A stretch of DNA of 64,000 bases, taken from assembly GCF_000014805.1 (NCBI RefSeq), contig NC_008570.1:3291001-3355000 (forward strand), read 5' to 3'. Below are positions 63,590 to 64,000 of this stretch, one piece after another. This DNA comes from Aeromonas hydrophila subsp. hydrophila ATCC 7966. Lineage in GTDB: Bacteria; Pseudomonadota; Gammaproteobacteria; Enterobacterales; Aeromonadaceae. Numbering within the stretch: position 1 is the stretch's first letter; each line of letters starts with the position of its first letter. The position numbers and the translations under genes were made by a program. The notes under the pieces were generated by a model. The model saw only the letters and a list, made by a program, of their open reading frames with translations. It ran no database searches and was not told the origin of the DNA.

Positions 63590-64000
63590 CTAGAACCAGG
63601 TTTCCATCTGCACGCCAAAGTTCCACTCGCCGCCGGCGGTGAAGTTGCTCTGGCCCATGGCATCGTTGCTGGCGTAGTGGTCGAGCTCGGAAGACCAGTC
63701 CATCCAGGTGGCGAATACCCGCAGCTCGGGCCGCTCGAAGAAACCGGCGGTCTGCGCCTTGAAGGTGGGGGCGAAGGTGAGCTTGGTGAAATCGCCGCTC
63801 ACCGCCTGGCGGCCCTTGTAGCCCTTGGGATCCAGGTCCATGTACTGCCAGGTGGCCTCGTAGACCAGCTCGACGTTCTGGCTCAGCACCTGGGCCAGCC
63901 GGCCATTGAGGGTCACCCAGCGGTATTCGTCCCCCTTCACGTAGCGATCCTTGCTCTGCTCGGCCAGCAGGGCCGGGGCGATACGCCAGCGCGGGGCAAG
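63590..64000 (-). CDS. scrY: sucrose porin ScrY, C-terminal part (runs off the window)
   Basis: This is the last 136 or so residues of a LamB/maltoporin-family outer-membrane barrel. Alternating beta-strand sequence is clear (LAQVLSQNVELVYEATWQYM, FERPELRVFATWMDWS) and the protein ends in FGVQMETWF, the aromatic C-terminus needed for outer-membrane assembly. Its place before scrK identifies it as ScrY, which lets sucrose through the outer membrane. The 5' part lies beyond position 64000. Confidence 0.85.
   Translation of the reverse strand, partial: LAPRWRIAPALLAEQSKDRYVKGDEYRWVTLNGRLAQVLSQNVELVYEATWQYMDLDPKGYKGRQAVSGDFTKLTFAPTFKAQTAGFFERPELRVFATWMDWSSELDHYASNDAMGQSNFTAGGEWNFGVQMETWF

Overview
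The window looks like chromosomal DNA of a high-GC gammaproteobacterium, most likely Aeromonas or a close relative. This rests on gene content and base composition only: a cyo quinol oxidase operon followed by yajR, a PanP-type aspartate decarboxylase, DUF3634 and DUF3297 proteins, azurin, an Ivy-type lysozyme inhibitor and a scr sucrose operon. No rRNA, tRNA, CRISPR array or complete insertion sequence was found. Only the first 2.5 kb departs from the GC-rich background.

Layout. Positions 1-2515 are an AT-rich foreign island. It holds the frameshifted end of an IS481-type transposase, the tail of a lost membrane-protein gene, a patatin-like phospholipase, and two translationally coupled genes for small exported or membrane proteins with no recognised family. 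Its right edge cuts off a DUF457 hydrolase gene. Positions 3.0-7.7 kb hold household genes: DUF3297, a crystallin-like secreted protein, Ivy, the nucleoside transporter NupC and a YdcF-like protein. Positions 7.98-11.43 kb are the taurine operon tauABCD. An exported peptidase-like lipoprotein follows. Positions 13.4-19.9 kb are yajR and cyoABCDE on the minus strand. Divergent from cyo is an operon for a Tat-exported flavoprotein (SpdH-like) and a three-haem cytochrome c.

Positions 23.7-33.4 kb carry DUF3634, a nucleoside hydrolase, a HutD/Ves protein, a small exported protein, azurin, ApbE, an MFS transporter, a receiver-TPR protein, a pentapeptide-repeat ion channel and exonuclease III. Positions 33.7-38.1 kb are a two-gene RND multidrug pump. 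Positions 38.2-44.1 kb are a copper-efflux cluster behind a MerR/CueR-type promoter: a small membrane protein, a CusB-CusF fusion, CusA and a separate CusF. A lipoprotein, PanP and LplA follow. Next is a four-domain sensor (NMT1/THI5, PAS, GGDEF, hemerythrin).

Positions 51.1-56.8 kb are a five-gene minus-strand array (BigR-like ArsR repressor, two YeeE/YedE half-transporters, RND adaptor and pump) with a divergent DUF2892 gene. Positions 57.2-58.5 kb are an ACT-like domain protein and MgtC. The window ends in the sucrose locus, read right to left as scrY (partial), scrK, scrA, scrB, scrR.

Themes. Copper and sulfur recur: His/Met-rich CyoA tail, azurin, Cus cluster, taurine desulfonation, and the persulfide-type regulator linked to YedE and an RND pump. 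The best candidates for something undescribed are the patatin island and the BigR-YedE-RND array. All function calls come from reading motifs; no database search was possible.
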